From the NCBI GenBank assembly GCA_021396245.1, contig WNYE01000036.1:248001-312000 (forward strand): a DNA stretch of 64,000 bases, read 5' to 3'. The number at the start of each line of letters is the position of its first letter. Positions within the stretch are counted from its first letter, which is position 1. A program made the position numbers and the translations under genes. Source of the DNA: Sporothrix humicola. Taxonomy: Eukaryota; Ascomycota; Sordariomycetes; Ophiostomatales; Ophiostomataceae. The notes under the pieces are model-generated. The model saw nothing but the letters and a program-made list of their open reading frames with translations. It had not been told where the DNA came from and did no database searches. Of the stretch, positions 23,474 through 34,370 are shown one piece after another.

Positions 23474-26400
23474 CCGGCCCATTACCACGACGCTCTGCCG
23501 CACCAGCTCTCACATGGCTAGAGGCAATTCAAGTTCGCAAGGGTCCGGCCTGTTGATGAAGACGGAAGGTGACGAAGCTTTTTGGGAGCTGTAGACCTTC
23601 CCACCCCACCTCTTTGGCCCAGCCTCTGCCTTGTGTTGTAGCTTTCTTTTTCCTCTTCCCCGTAATGCCAGCATATCATACCACGGCATGGCTTTCTGAT
23701 CTATCTCTTGCTTCGTCCCTAGCATGGCGCTTGTCCCAAGATGGATGTTCATTCGCACGAGAACGGGATCTCCTAGGGCTGTGGTGGTGGCAAAACAATG
23801 CATGTCCACGACCAACGATATGAGGCATAGAAGGCATTCCTAGGAATGATATTGTAATATGAGGCTGTTGGATGTGTTAAGGTTGGGTCAACTGAGACAT
23901 GATGGCCATTGGACCATACGATGAGGCCAGTGAAACTGTATAGAGGAGGAGGATAGGTAATGCACGTATTGTCGAGAGGGGCGTGTAAAGGCAGGAGTGC
24001 AGAAAAGAATAAGAAAAGACACTGATGGAATCGATCCGAGTGAGAGGGGGTAAAGAGGAGACAAGAGTGGACTGAAAACGCAGGAGAAATCATGAAAGAT
24101 AGGACGAGTCAGGAAGAGGGTCAAGAGGCTTGAAAGAGGGTCTCGTCCTGATTCGGGAAGGGGGGAAGCTTTTCGCCCCTAGCTGGACGATATAAACCAT
24201 TTAGCAACGGGCAGAAGCCCAAACGGGAAAGATGGGGAGAGCATGACAAGCGCGGATAATAGGGTAACGCAGTGTGCGGTGTATTGTGACTTGGTTATTT
24301 TTAAAACAGAAAATAACAATAAAACGATTAAAAATAAGATAGTACTGAGAAAAAAAGACCTACTTAAAAAGATGAATGCAAAAATGTAAAGATGCACAAA
24401 ATCATTACGCACCTACTTCGATACCCCTCCTGCTGTAGATCGACGGCATCCGGCACATCCTGGACGGCGTTCTGTCTTCTGTGTTTTTGCTTCAGGTCTA
24501 GTTTGTCTGTTCGCAGACACCAGGGAATCCACTTTGGGGAAACAAGAAGGGGGGCAGCTGTTGGCACTTGCATCCGCTAGAACATTAACGAGGAGTCTAG
24601 ATTCAATGTTTGAGAGGGGAAGGCATTTCAATACTTGAGAAGCGAAGAAGCGAAATGCGGGTGTACACAGAATAAGGATAGCATAATTGAAGTCTGCAAA
24701 ATAAAATAAAATAGAGCTTGAGAAGTTGATGCTAAGGAATATAAAATTCCGTGAAAGATAATGTACGATACATTTAATCTTACGGTAATACAAAAAGAAA
24801 CCAAAAAAGTAATAGCTACTTGGGCAGCTTGCAAGTTGCAGAAAAGAGCTCCATAGCTGGGAATCTGGCAAGAAATGACAAACCAATAAAAACAATCAAA
24901 TTGACTTGACTACTTTACAACTCAAGGTGAACAATTGGGGTTATTGTCTCAAACAAAAATAAAAAAGTATGGGAACACCTGCATGAAAGTTACTGCATAC
25001 ACCCCTGTGGAATAGCTTTGCACCTGCTTTGTTATTTGTTGTCCTGAATATTCAGTTGAGAGAATTAAATTCAAACTTACGTCAAAAGAGAACACAAGTA
25101 TCTTACGAGTATAATCGTAATCGGAAAGAAACAAACTCATCCAGTGCTTCAGAAATGGCAGTTTGACCCAATGCAGCTCATAGTGCCGCACGGCACCGAC
25201 GAGCCAAAGACGATCCTCGGCCGTGCATTTCGAACTTTTCAAGACTTCAGGTGTTCGCTCGACCAATAATACTGCAGAGAAGCACTCCGGCCTTCCAGTA
25301 ACTGGGGACCGGGCCTTGCTAGCACGGAGCTGAAGAGGGCCGCCCATTTCACCTCGACACCAAATCAAGCCACATCCCTCATATGTCCCGTGCTTTTTTC
25401 TTTCGTTTTCATTTTACACTTCGGTTTCATGGTGGAGGCTCTTGATGTTGTTTCGATGTCTATGGGCCCTCCACAATGACGACAACTGCCGGGACGCCCA
25501 CCGTGACAGGCCTCTTTCAGACTCGTCATATATTGCTCTGAGGTGAGTAATTCTTTTTGTTTGCTTTTACTCTTTTCACACCCTTAGGTATCATCCGATT
25601 CTGAAGGGAACCATAATTTTCTTGGCGTTTGAAACAAAAAGAAACAAGAACCAGTGATAGAGGTCGTATCGCAACGTCAAACTTGGTGCAACAGAGGTGC
25701 ATGACAATGGTGCACAAGATAAAAATAAGGCAGAAAATAAGGGAGATAGTTACAAAATTCACGGAAATCTCCATGAAACCCACAAGAATCCAACAAAGAT
25801 GCACGACAAAAGGCCAAAAAGGCCTACCGGAGCAAAAGGAGAAGGCTCTCTCCAGCCCGAGTGGCAGCCAGAGGGGCGCTGAACTCGCCCAAAACAGAAA
25901 GAGCAAAAGGGCGCAGTTGCAGTCGTTGCATTTCGGTGCAGGGCCAGGGGAGGGGCACGGGCCGTTCTGGCCTATCACGCGCTGTCCCAGCAAAGCGGAC
26001 GAGAATGAGGTGGTGGAGCGCCCTGCAAGGTTGCGGGACCCTTTACTTCTGGGCATGCTCCCTCCTTCCACATCTTTTTGCTTTCCACTTTTCACTCTTT
26101 CCCTCTTCGAGATGCAGACCAGTTCGTTCCTTCCCAAGTCCCGTAAAGCCGGTCTTCTTCCTGCCCCCAATACCCAATGCCCTCTTTCCTTTTTCGTCAC
26201 CCAGTGTGCCCCTTCCCTCCCCGCCATAGGGCGTTTCTACGCTGGCATGGCAGGCTGGTCTGCCTCGTCTATACTGTAACTGGGCACATCTACCGCTGTT
26301 TTGGGTCCGTGATGTCTGTTTCGTCTTATGCTACGATCTTATGACGTATTTTGTGTCCCTTTTCTGTTTCGAGACTATTGCTTCTTCAATTCCTCAGTCT

Positions 26401-28675
26401 AGATTCTAGATTGTGTTTGATCGCATGTATTGTAGAGTCCTAGTTGAGCATCATTTGATCGCTCATTCAAACTTCAGGGAAGGAGCGAACAGCAATCAAC
26501 ACTCAATCGACACACACCCTCTCCACAACGAGGCCCCTTACTCCTGCCTCCTGCCTCATTTTTTGCCTCCCCGTTGCCAAACCGCCGTTATCGTTGTATG
26601 CTGTGCTCTCAGTGGTCGCCCTACAAGGCAAATAGAATCACGTTATTGGTCGTCTTGTGCCCTCTTTTGTCAATCCATAGCAACTCGCAGAAAAAAAAGA
26701 AAACAGACCGAGGTCCAGACAGCCCTGTGTTGCAAAACTGCAAAATGCACGCACCACACTCGCACAACGTCCGGCCTCAACTTAAACGGCTGCCCCAACA
26801 ACCTCACCAAATCACCGAGAAATAGACGCGCGGAGGCAAAGTCAGGAGGGAGGCAACTCGAGGCCGTTGGAGGAACACAAACCCCGTCCTCCGTGCTCCT
26901 TTGTTTTTAATTTTTGAGTTTTTGAATTTTAAATTCTGGGGGAAGAGGCGAGAAGATACGTTTGATTTTCAACGTTGGCCCTATGAGTGGCGATGCTTCA
27001 TTTATGCTCCGAAAGGTAACGTCTCGGTCAAGATGTATTAATTCGTGATGTGGTGAAAGGTGGGAAAAAAAAGACAATCACAATTTGCTTACAATATTGA
27101 AGCATATCGTCAAGGACATCAAAGGTCGTTAAGAATGGTCCTTGCGATGTCAACACAAGCATAGAATGCACTCACAACTGTGCATAAGGCTTCAAAACAC
27201 GAAACATGATGTCATATTGAAAACAAAACCTTCTGATGCAGAAGACGGATTAGGAAACAGATGACATGCATGTCCGGACCATTTAACCCTCCTTTTCGCC
27301 TTTTTCTCTTTATTTTCTCTCCCCCTACCCTACAAACTAACAAGACCCCGGGCATGGCATACCCATCCTTGTGGATTGTGGACTCGTTGGGTCCGAGTGA
27401 AACAGTCTTTCAGCTCGTCCCGACAGACAGAGCCGGCTGAACGGTGGATGGGATGGATGGGGCTCTGCACGTAAGAACTTCTTATTTGCTTTTTTGCGTG
27501 TGTTTTCTCTACCCATTGTGGGAAATTCCATGTCTCTTTGGGCTTCTCCTGGCCTTCGCCCTCCCGATGCCAGCCTCTCGTGGCTTAGCGCCGTATGCGC
27601 ATCCCACCCTGCATGTGTGCCCTCCACTGGGACTGTCCAAGACTGTCCAGGATTTGCAAGAGGTGCAGAATGTGCAGCATGTCCAAGGAAGCAATCTTGA
27701 GTTCTGGTTGGACGGACCTGGTTATTATTTTGCAGCACACAATCTAAGACTACTGCAGAGAAGAAAAAAGAAAGGGAGAAAATAAAAACGGGACGAAAAG
27801 GGAAAAAGGAAATATTGTATTATGCAGTAAAGGGTAAATGTGAGACTCGAAAACATACAAGACAAGCAGAGCCAAATTGTAGAACAAATTGGAGAAGAAT
27901 GATACGTCGTACAAACCAGGGGGAGCCGAGGTTTGCTTGATTTTCACTAATTTTTTATGGTGATGGAGGTACGGAGAGGGCCATGGTGGATGGTGATACG
28001 ACCGGAGAAACCATAGACATGCATACAACCGTGCGTCCATCATCCACAACCTCCTCGATATGTAGGTAAAAAGGAGATGGATAGGACGATTTGGCCAAGA
28101 GAAAAAACAAGAGGAAAATATAATAATAGATATGACAGGACAATGACACACGACAAACGAGATGGGCACACAGACAACGGAGAGGGGGATGCAGGATCGG
28201 GACCCAGTTCCTCTTTTGACGATCGCGGCATCTCCGGTGCAAATGGTTGGCCGGGATGAGGCCGAATATTTGCCCATACCGGACACCATCGCATTTTGTC
28301 ACTTCTCGGTCATCACGAACCAGACAAGGCTAAGCCTGTCATCGTGTCGTATCGTATCATCCTACGATGTGTAGCTGATTGGCACAAGGGGTAAGAAGGG
28401 TAAAAGGTAAGATACGTAGCATGCGTTGTTCATGTCGATCATGCTCATTTTGGGGCCCCAAGGGTTCGCTTAGAAATCTGTGTTGTACATTGCCGTCTGC
28501 TTTCTCATGATGCTAATAGTTTGACTGCCTTTCACTCGTTCCCATGCATGAACCGACGTCTCTCATACCACACCCAACGTCGGCTCGCCCGTCTGCCGTA
28601 CAGTATGTCGTACACAGGCCAACGTCACCGCCACTTGGCTCCAAACCAGAGATAGGATATTCACTCACGCTCTCT

Positions 28676-29607
28676 CTAGTCCTTCTCTGCAATCGCCTGT
28701 AACCGCTCGTCAATCTCCTCCTCTGTCAGCGTCCGGAAGCCCGGCTCCGTGCCCTCGGCGCCGTTTGCCTTGGGACCGCCCACAATGCCAATCTCAATCT
28801 CCGTCTTCTTGAAGTCCATGCTCAGCACCGTGCTCAGTGTCGTAATGGCCAGCTCCACAACCTCCTCCCACGTGCCCTCGGCGTGGTCCTTGTTCTTGAG
28901 CTTCTTCTCCAGGTGGTTCAGCGCCTCCTGCTGCTTGGGCCCTGCCGCCGTGCCCTTGTAGCCCGTGTAGTAGCCTGCCGGGTCGCATTTGTACAGCTGG
29001 GGGCCGACCTCTTGGTCCAAGGAAATGAGTGTCGCAGCCACGCCGTACGGCCGCATGTATGCCCGCTGCGTGTAGACCTGGCTGATGTTGGCCAGGCGCT
29101 TGGCCAGGACGTCGCAAGGCATCTCGTAGCCGTACTTGTAGCGGTACTCGGCGGCCTCGCCCTGTGCACGCTGTGCGAATGCGCGAGCGTCGGCTATGGA
29201 GCCGGTCATGACGCAGCCGACGGAGGGCGAGATCTGGAAGATGTGGGACACGGAGGCCGGGTCGATGAGCTTATCCGGGACCTTTTTCTGCGACAAAATT
29301 ACTGCGCAGTCCTTGCCGCGGACGCCGACCGCCATGATGTTGGCGGCGGTGATGGCCTTGAATGCATATTCTAGGGACACAAATGTTAGTATTATCGGTA
29401 GTGGATGTGCTGTCGTTCGTCATGGATGGAGTGCTGCCGTACCGACTTGGTAGAGTCGTCCCTGCTCGGAGAAAATGGTAATGTGCCGATCGAAGCCTGC
29501 GCTGCCTGTGATCCTGTTAGTAAGCTGTATCCGAGTCTGTGACCTCCAATGCAGCACAAAAGAGGTCGCAGCGTATGCTGAGTCGATGTTTCGGTCATAC
29601 CAGACAT
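28676..29607 (-). CDS. scl1: 20S proteasome subunit alpha1 (Scl1/PSMA6 type)
   Basis: Exons are 29607-29601 (only 7 nt), 29505-29443 and 29370-28676; the product is 254 residues. The introns are 95 nt and 72 nt, both phase 1, and the joins give [14 protein letters not shown] and LYQV-EYAFKAI. The alpha-subunit N-terminal signature reads [20 protein letters not shown], the alpha1 variant. It is followed by the proteasome fold with [15 protein letters not shown] and a short acidic C-terminus. Alpha subunits form the outer gate rings of the 20S core and have no peptidase activity. The length matches yeast Scl1 (252). It diverges from the WKF-domain gene across about 0.9 kb; I saw no obvious PACE element (GGTGGCAAA) there. 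Confidence 0.95.
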
Positions 29608-30529
29608 GGTGACAAGCGAATTGAGGCGACCTCGAGAGCTTCTTCAAAAGGGATTCGTTGAGGGGAGGGAGGATGATGGTGCCGCAACAGAGTCGGCGAG
29701 GGCTGGTCGGATGGAAGATGCTCGTCCGATTGATGACAGTGATCTGAAAAGTCGCAAAAGAAAAAGGTCGTCGTGCTCGTTGAAGAGGCAAAGGCAATGG
29801 ATTGGAGTGGTGGTGGTTGAGGCTAGAGATGACGATGGTGATGGCAATAGACAATGGAGAAGGCTAGGCTGCTGAGGTGCTGAGCTGGATGAGCTTCGAT
29901 TGCTGGCCACCACCACACAGTGCTGCGACGCGTTGGCAAGGAGCTTGCCTAGAGACCAACCAACAGAAGGCGGCGTTGGCTGGGCGGGCACGAGGCAGCT
30001 TGGCCCGTGCGTGGACTCAGTACTGTTCCTGAGCAGTGGCGGAGGATCGATTAATCCGCATCACGTGCCATGTCACGAACCAAGATTGACCTCCCAAGAC
30101 GGTCTCGCCCGCTATCAGCTTTATCGATAAGAGACCCGCTAAAAAGATCCTAGTTTTTTTTCTCCTGCCTCATTCTGCACTATTTACATTGATGCCAGAC
30201 GCAACGAAGAAAAGTGAAGAACGAGCAGAAGAGGACGACAAGTCAGGTCACGACACTTTTTGTCACAAATATCCACGGACGGTCTTCCAAGAGGTGTCAT
30301 AGGACCAATAGCTCCTCAATTGGACGAACAGAGCCGCCAACTCGACCGACATCCCTCATCGAACATTGCTGCATCTTTCACAGCCTCTTTATTTCTTCAC
30401 TTCTTGTGTTCTGGTCATTCTTCACCCTTCTCGCATATTTATATACCTTTTCGCCCTCAATTTTGCTTCTTGTGCAATTCTCCTTCTTCCATTTCCCTCC
30501 AAACACATTTTCCCTCCCCCACCCCTGCC
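29608..30529. other. divergent promoter region of scl1 and the WKF-domain gene
   Basis: This 0.9 kb head-to-head spacer is followed by a CT-rich leader (30360-30529) directly before the WKF gene's ATG. Nothing else is recognised. Confidence 0.6.
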
Positions 30530-31924
30530 ATGCCGTACCCAACGAGTGCGCCAGCCCAGCGCGTCCCGGCCTGGAAACGGTTGGGCCTCAAGCTTAAAGG
30601 CTCGTCAGACGACAATCCTGCTTCTTCTTCGCCCGCCGCCGCCACACCACCACCACAGGCACACGCCCCTCCTGCATCCTTTTCTGCATCGACTCGCCAG
30701 CCATACCAATCATCGTCGTCCTCCTATTCTCACTCAAACAGCACCCCCGTCAAGCGGAAAGAGCCGCCTGCATCAGCTCTCGCCTCGTCAGCCGCAAAAC
30801 GTCAAAAGTCCGTCTCATTCGCCGAGGGCGGTGACAAGGCCAGCAAGCCAGAAAAGGCCAAGAAGGAAAAGAAGGCAAAGAAGCCCAGAAAGAAGAAGAA
30901 CGAGCCCAACCCGGCCAACAAGGAGCCGTCCAACCTCGACCGCGAACTCGAGTACCTGCAGCAGTGGAAGACGTCACGGGACTCGTGGAAGTTCAACAAG
31001 AACCACCAGACCCTGCTGATCAAGTACGTCTTCGTGGGCGGCAGCAACAACGAGGGCATCCCGGCGTCGCACATTGACATTTTCTACGACTACATCCGCG
31101 AACTGCAAGGCGCCGTCCGGACACGCCTTCGCGAGGAGGCGCTCAGCATTTGCAAGATGGACGATGAGGACAAGCCTGCGGAGGCACCAAGCACCACGAA
31201 CGGTGCCGCAGCGACACCGAAGAAGACAAAGACAGAGGCAGAGGTGGCTGCCGAGGCCGAGTACAAGAAGATTGTGGCCGGTTTCCGGGACCAAGAGGGC
31301 AGCGGCGCCGTCAATGGTAACGGCAAGCGTTTGCGGCGTCTGAGCGAGGTGGACTATGTGCTGCGGTTTGCCGACCCGACCATCCAGAAGCGGTTGCTGC
31401 GGCGCATCCGTGCCGAGAACGTGGCCAACGAGCTGAGCAGCGATCAAGACGGCGAGGCGGCCAAGACGGCCGCAGCTGCATCGGCAGCAAAAGCGACACC
31501 CACAACACCCAACAAGGCCGTTCAGTCCGGCTCGACCTCTGATGCAACATCCACATCATACCTTTCATCTTCCTCGGCAACAGCATCTGGTGGCGATGAC
31601 AAGCGCGTCAAGCTCAACGACGGCTCGGCTAAGAAGGCCAAGCGGAGCCGGAAGCAGCGTACGGCCGTTGACAGCTCCGACGATTCTGACTCGAGCTCCG
31701 ACTCTGACTCTGACTCGGATTCAGACTCCGACTCAGATAGCGACGATGAGGGCGGCGCCAAAACAGGAGAGGATGCCGACGACTCGGATTCTGGCTCGTC
31801 AAGCTCCAGCTCCAGCTCTTCAGACTCGGACTCAGACGACGATATGCCCTCAGCACCTACAGAAAACTGCGTTCAGACTTCATCGTCCTCGTCAAGTAGC
31901 AGTTCTGATTCCGATTCTGAATAG
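30530..31924 (+). CDS. WKF-domain protein (C7orf50-like), probably nucleolar
   Basis: An intronless frame encodes 464 residues from ATG 30530. The same frame stays open 90 codons upstream (to 30260), but that part reads like CT-rich leader. Residues about 95-130 are very Lys-rich, a likely nuclear/nucleolar targeting region. The WKF domain follows at about 140-205, with YLQQWKTSRDSWKFNKNHQT and IFYDYIRELQGAVR. A shorter conserved block later (about 280-305) includes LRFADPTIQKRLLRRI. The C-terminus has two acidic Ser-Asp repeat tracts of the Srp40/Nopp140 style. The family is poorly characterised; a role in ribosome biogenesis is an inference from composition and the human relative's nucleolar location. 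Confidence 0.82.
   Translation: MPYPTSAPAQRVPAWKRLGLKLKGSSDDNPASSSPAAATPPPQAHAPPASFSASTRQPYQSSSSSYSHSNSTPVKRKEPPASALASSAAKRQKSVSFAEGGDKASKPEKAKKEKKAKKPRKKKNEPNPANKEPSNLDRELEYLQQWKTSRDSWKFNKNHQTLLIKYVFVGGSNNEGIPASHIDIFYDYIRELQGAVRTRLREEALSICKMDDEDKPAEAPSTTNGAAATPKKTKTEAEVAAEAEYKKIVAGFRDQEGSGAVNGNGKRLRRLSEVDYVLRFADPTIQKRLLRRIRAENVANELSSDQDGEAAKTAAAASAAKATPTTPNKAVQSGSTSDATSTSYLSSSSATASGGDDKRVKLNDGSAKKAKRSRKQRTAVDSSDDSDSSSDSDSDSDSDSDSDSDDEGGAKTGEDADDSDSGSSSSSSSSSDSDSDDDMPSAPTENCVQTSSSSSSSSSDSDSE
31672..31746 (+). repeat. Ser-Asp codon repeat (GACTCN) in the WKF-domain gene
   Basis: Hexanucleotide-like GACTCN units encode alternating Ser and Asp. These are potential casein-kinase-2 sites. Confidence 0.8.
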
Positions 31925-32705
31925 AAGTCAGCACCGGGACAGCTCGAACTAGACCTTGACACTGATGGCGATTTTCACTATCAGTGGGATACAAAACAGA
32001 TGCAGTGGTTATTTGAGGGCTGCTAGAGCGTCTGATTCTTGTTTCATTACTGTCATTTTGCAATACTCGGAGCACTGGTAACCTTTTTTCTTTCTGGGGC
32101 TTATAATTTCTGCTTTTGTCAATTTCATTATGTCTTTATATTCATGGCGGGCATCATTTCCATTTATACTAGAAATCAAAAGTTATGGATCATTTCATTT
32201 GAAAAACTAGCCAGAGAAAGAACTTCAAGAGACCCAAGAGTGATCGACATCAAAATGCGGTGAGAACCAAAGATTGTACTTGTTGAAGGACCAAGAATTT
32301 TGTATGTGCATGTCTATTTTCTTTTGACATATAAATGAGATAGATCAAGGATTAAACCTGTAAACGGCTGATAAGAGACCACGTGTTGTTGTAAACGTGG
32401 TGGTAGAATGTATGTACTGAGTATAAAAAGCAGATAGCCGCCTGTTCTGTCTCTAGGATTCGAATCCCGGGACTCGTTTCCGCGATCGTCGTTTTGACGT
32501 ATGCAAGGCGAAAGTATGATTCCAAATCCAAAACATAATGTGATAAGAACTAAACAAGTCGTATAAAATAGAGTGTTGCCTCCCAAATGAACCAACAAAT
32601 GCAAAAGTCATGAAAATATACCAAAGATGTTGAGAAATATGGCTTATCAGTGCCGTGGGCCTGATATGCACTCCCCTTTCTCTCACGCACTTCCTCACCT
32701 CCCCG
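31925..32705. other. convergent 3' intergenic region
   Basis: This 781-bp AT-rich spacer lies between the tail-to-tail WKF-domain and SIS genes. A GGATTCGAATCC palindrome near 32456 resembles a tRNA B box, but no cloverleaf could be built around it. Confidence 0.55.
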
Positions 32706-34370
32706 CTATGCCCGCACTTCACCGTGCGCTTTTAGCAGATCTTGCAGCTCCAGGACACCGATGACCTCGCCATTGTCGATAACAGCAACCACGGGATCGA
32801 CCGCTTCCTCACCCACTTCGTTTGCGCTCGCACTGGCGACAGCACGCAGCCACTCTGCCGCTTTGCGCACCTTGGTGTCGGCAGCGACAGCTACAAAATC
32901 GGGCCGGGCGACAGTCAGGCTCGGCACTTCATGGACCGGGCGGGCCAGGTCAGCCGAGAGAAGTGCCCGAATACGGCTGGGCGGGGCAATGCTTTCGAAG
33001 CTGGCACTGTTGCCATTATCAGCAGCATTCGTCACCACACGCACCCATCCGTTGGCCGAGCTGTAGCCGGCGCGCAGCACATCGGCACAGTCGGGCTGGG
33101 AGTGGACAATGGGAATGTCCCGCCATGGCACGGCGAGGTGGCGGATAGTGTCGTTTTGTGGTGACTGTTGCTGTGGAGCGGCAGCAGCAGCATCCGGCCG
33201 GCGAAAGGCAGCGCCGATGGCTCCGCCTGGGTGGTTGCGGCGAAAGACAGACTCGGTCGACGGGTGCAGCTCTTTGCTGGTGACAATGGCCAATGCGTCA
33301 CCAACAGCCAGTGCTGTGGTCGTGCTCGCCGTTGGTGCAGCTACACCAAACGAAATCTTTTCCTCGACAGGGATGGGTGCCGGCAGTAGGATGGCAGATG
33401 CAGTCATGCTTTCTCCGACATTGAGATAATCGCCAGTAGCGGCGGCGGCAGCAGAAAGTTCGTTGCGGCGCTGGACCAGCTCACAGGTTTCGGCGGTGAC
33501 ATGGGACGTCAGGATGATCAATGGCAGTGCCGGGTCTACATGTGGTAGCAGAGTCACGAGCTCTTGTGTCTTGCCTGAGTAGGTGATGAACAACAGGGCA
33601 TCGTGTGGCCGGATATGGCCCAGGTCGCCGTGAAGCGCCTCAGTCGGGTGCAGGAAAGAAGCCGACACAGCCAGGCTGTTGAACGTGGCCACCAGCTTCT
33701 TACCAATATGGCCGGACTTGCCAACACCGATAACAACCAGCTTTCCTGGTGGGTTGGAAGTTTGTGTGCGGACAATGGCCTCGACAGCCTGGTGGAAGCC
33801 GTCTCGTGCAGCCGGCGATGTGGCATAGAGTTGGGCCACAGACTGCAGCGCAGTAGCCTCTGTGGCAAGGACATGAACAGCACCAGCCAGCCGTGCAGCC
33901 ACGGATGATGCAGGGGCTTTGCCGGATTCGAAAGCATAGGCTGCGGATGTTGAAGTCAATGGCGAGGTGGCAGCCGTTGAGGCAAAATTTAATGAGGTGG
34001 AGGAGGAGAGGTTTGGTGACAGGACATATGGAGACAGCTCGGGCGAGTTTGGTGCCGAAGCCGGTGCCGTGGCGGGCGGTGATGAGAACACGGCATCTTC
34101 GTGGGAGTCCACGGTAGTTGTTTTGTTGGGAACCAAAGACGGGCCGGCGATCACTGGTGGGGCCGGGGATACTACTGAAGCAGCCGCCACAACGTCAATG
34201 GCATCGAGGGACAGCTCCTCAATGGGCGAGCACAAGTCCTGCTCGTTTGCTGGCGTTACAGGAGACGGTGGTGATGGTGGTGGAATGGCCGGCTGAGCAG
34301 ACGTTCCGAGCAGGTAGACGGCACTCGTCTGGACGGGGCCGCCGCAGCGTTCACTCACTCGTTCGCCCAT
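32706..34370 (-). CDS. SIS-domain sugar-phosphate isomerase-like protein (KpsF/GutQ family)
   Basis: An intronless frame encodes 554 residues from ATG 34370. The frame stays open 137 codons further upstream, without conserved character. Residues 1-155 are a disordered Pro/Ser/Ala-rich extension absent from bacterial relatives. The SIS domain spans about 200-390. Matches to the arabinose-5-phosphate isomerase family are GVGKSGHIGKK, HPTEALHGDLG, ITYSGKTQE, APTASTTTALAVGDALA and NHPGGAIG; the last contains the conserved His. A C-terminal region of about 150 residues resembles a degenerate CBS pair and ends VVAVIDNGEVIGVLELQDLL, the layout of bacterial KdsD/KpsF. Bacterial members feed Kdo synthesis. 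Fungi do not make that lipopolysaccharide, so the true substrate is unknown; aldose/ketose phosphate interconversion is the family activity. It is probably cytosolic. Confidence 0.85.
   Translation of the reverse strand: MGERVSERCGGPVQTSAVYLLGTSAQPAIPPPSPPSPVTPANEQDLCSPIEELSLDAIDVVAAASVVSPAPPVIAGPSLVPNKTTTVDSHEDAVFSSPPATAPASAPNSPELSPYVLSPNLSSSTSLNFASTAATSPLTSTSAAYAFESGKAPASSVAARLAGAVHVLATEATALQSVAQLYATSPAARDGFHQAVEAIVRTQTSNPPGKLVVIGVGKSGHIGKKLVATFNSLAVSASFLHPTEALHGDLGHIRPHDALLFITYSGKTQELVTLLPHVDPALPLIILTSHVTAETCELVQRRNELSAAAAATGDYLNVGESMTASAILLPAPIPVEEKISFGVAAPTASTTTALAVGDALAIVTSKELHPSTESVFRRNHPGGAIGAAFRRPDAAAAAPQQQSPQNDTIRHLAVPWRDIPIVHSQPDCADVLRAGYSSANGWVRVVTNAADNGNSASFESIAPPSRIRALLSADLARPVHEVPSLTVARPDFVAVAADTKVRKAAEWLRAVASASANEVGEEAVDPVVAVIDNGEVIGVLELQDLLKAHGEVRA

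Larger units (their letters stand above)
21358..28675. other. 7.3 kb gene desert
   Basis: No supportable gene is seen. The first 1.7 kb (to about 23.1 kb) is heavily purine-biased on the plus strand; part may be the CT-rich leader or promoter of the minus-strand gene starting at 21357. A CA-type repeat lies at 23444-23473. Between 25526 and 26279 both strands stay open for over 210 codons, but neither product looks like a protein family. A TACGTCGTA word is at 27903-27911. Noncoding RNAs could be missed. Confidence 0.5.

Noticed and set aside
26413..26910. 165-codon plus-strand ORF in the gene desert
   Set aside because: No recognisable domain and odd composition (many Cys/His/Thr at random spacing); no splice support.
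30260..30529. 90-codon N-terminal extension of the WKF-domain protein
   Set aside because: CT-rich leader composition; the internal ATG at 30530 starts protein-like sequence.
32440..32520. Possible tRNA gene around a GGATTCGAATCC B-box-like palindrome
   Set aside because: On either strand the flanking bases do not form a T stem or a matching acceptor stem, and no A box lies at the right distance.
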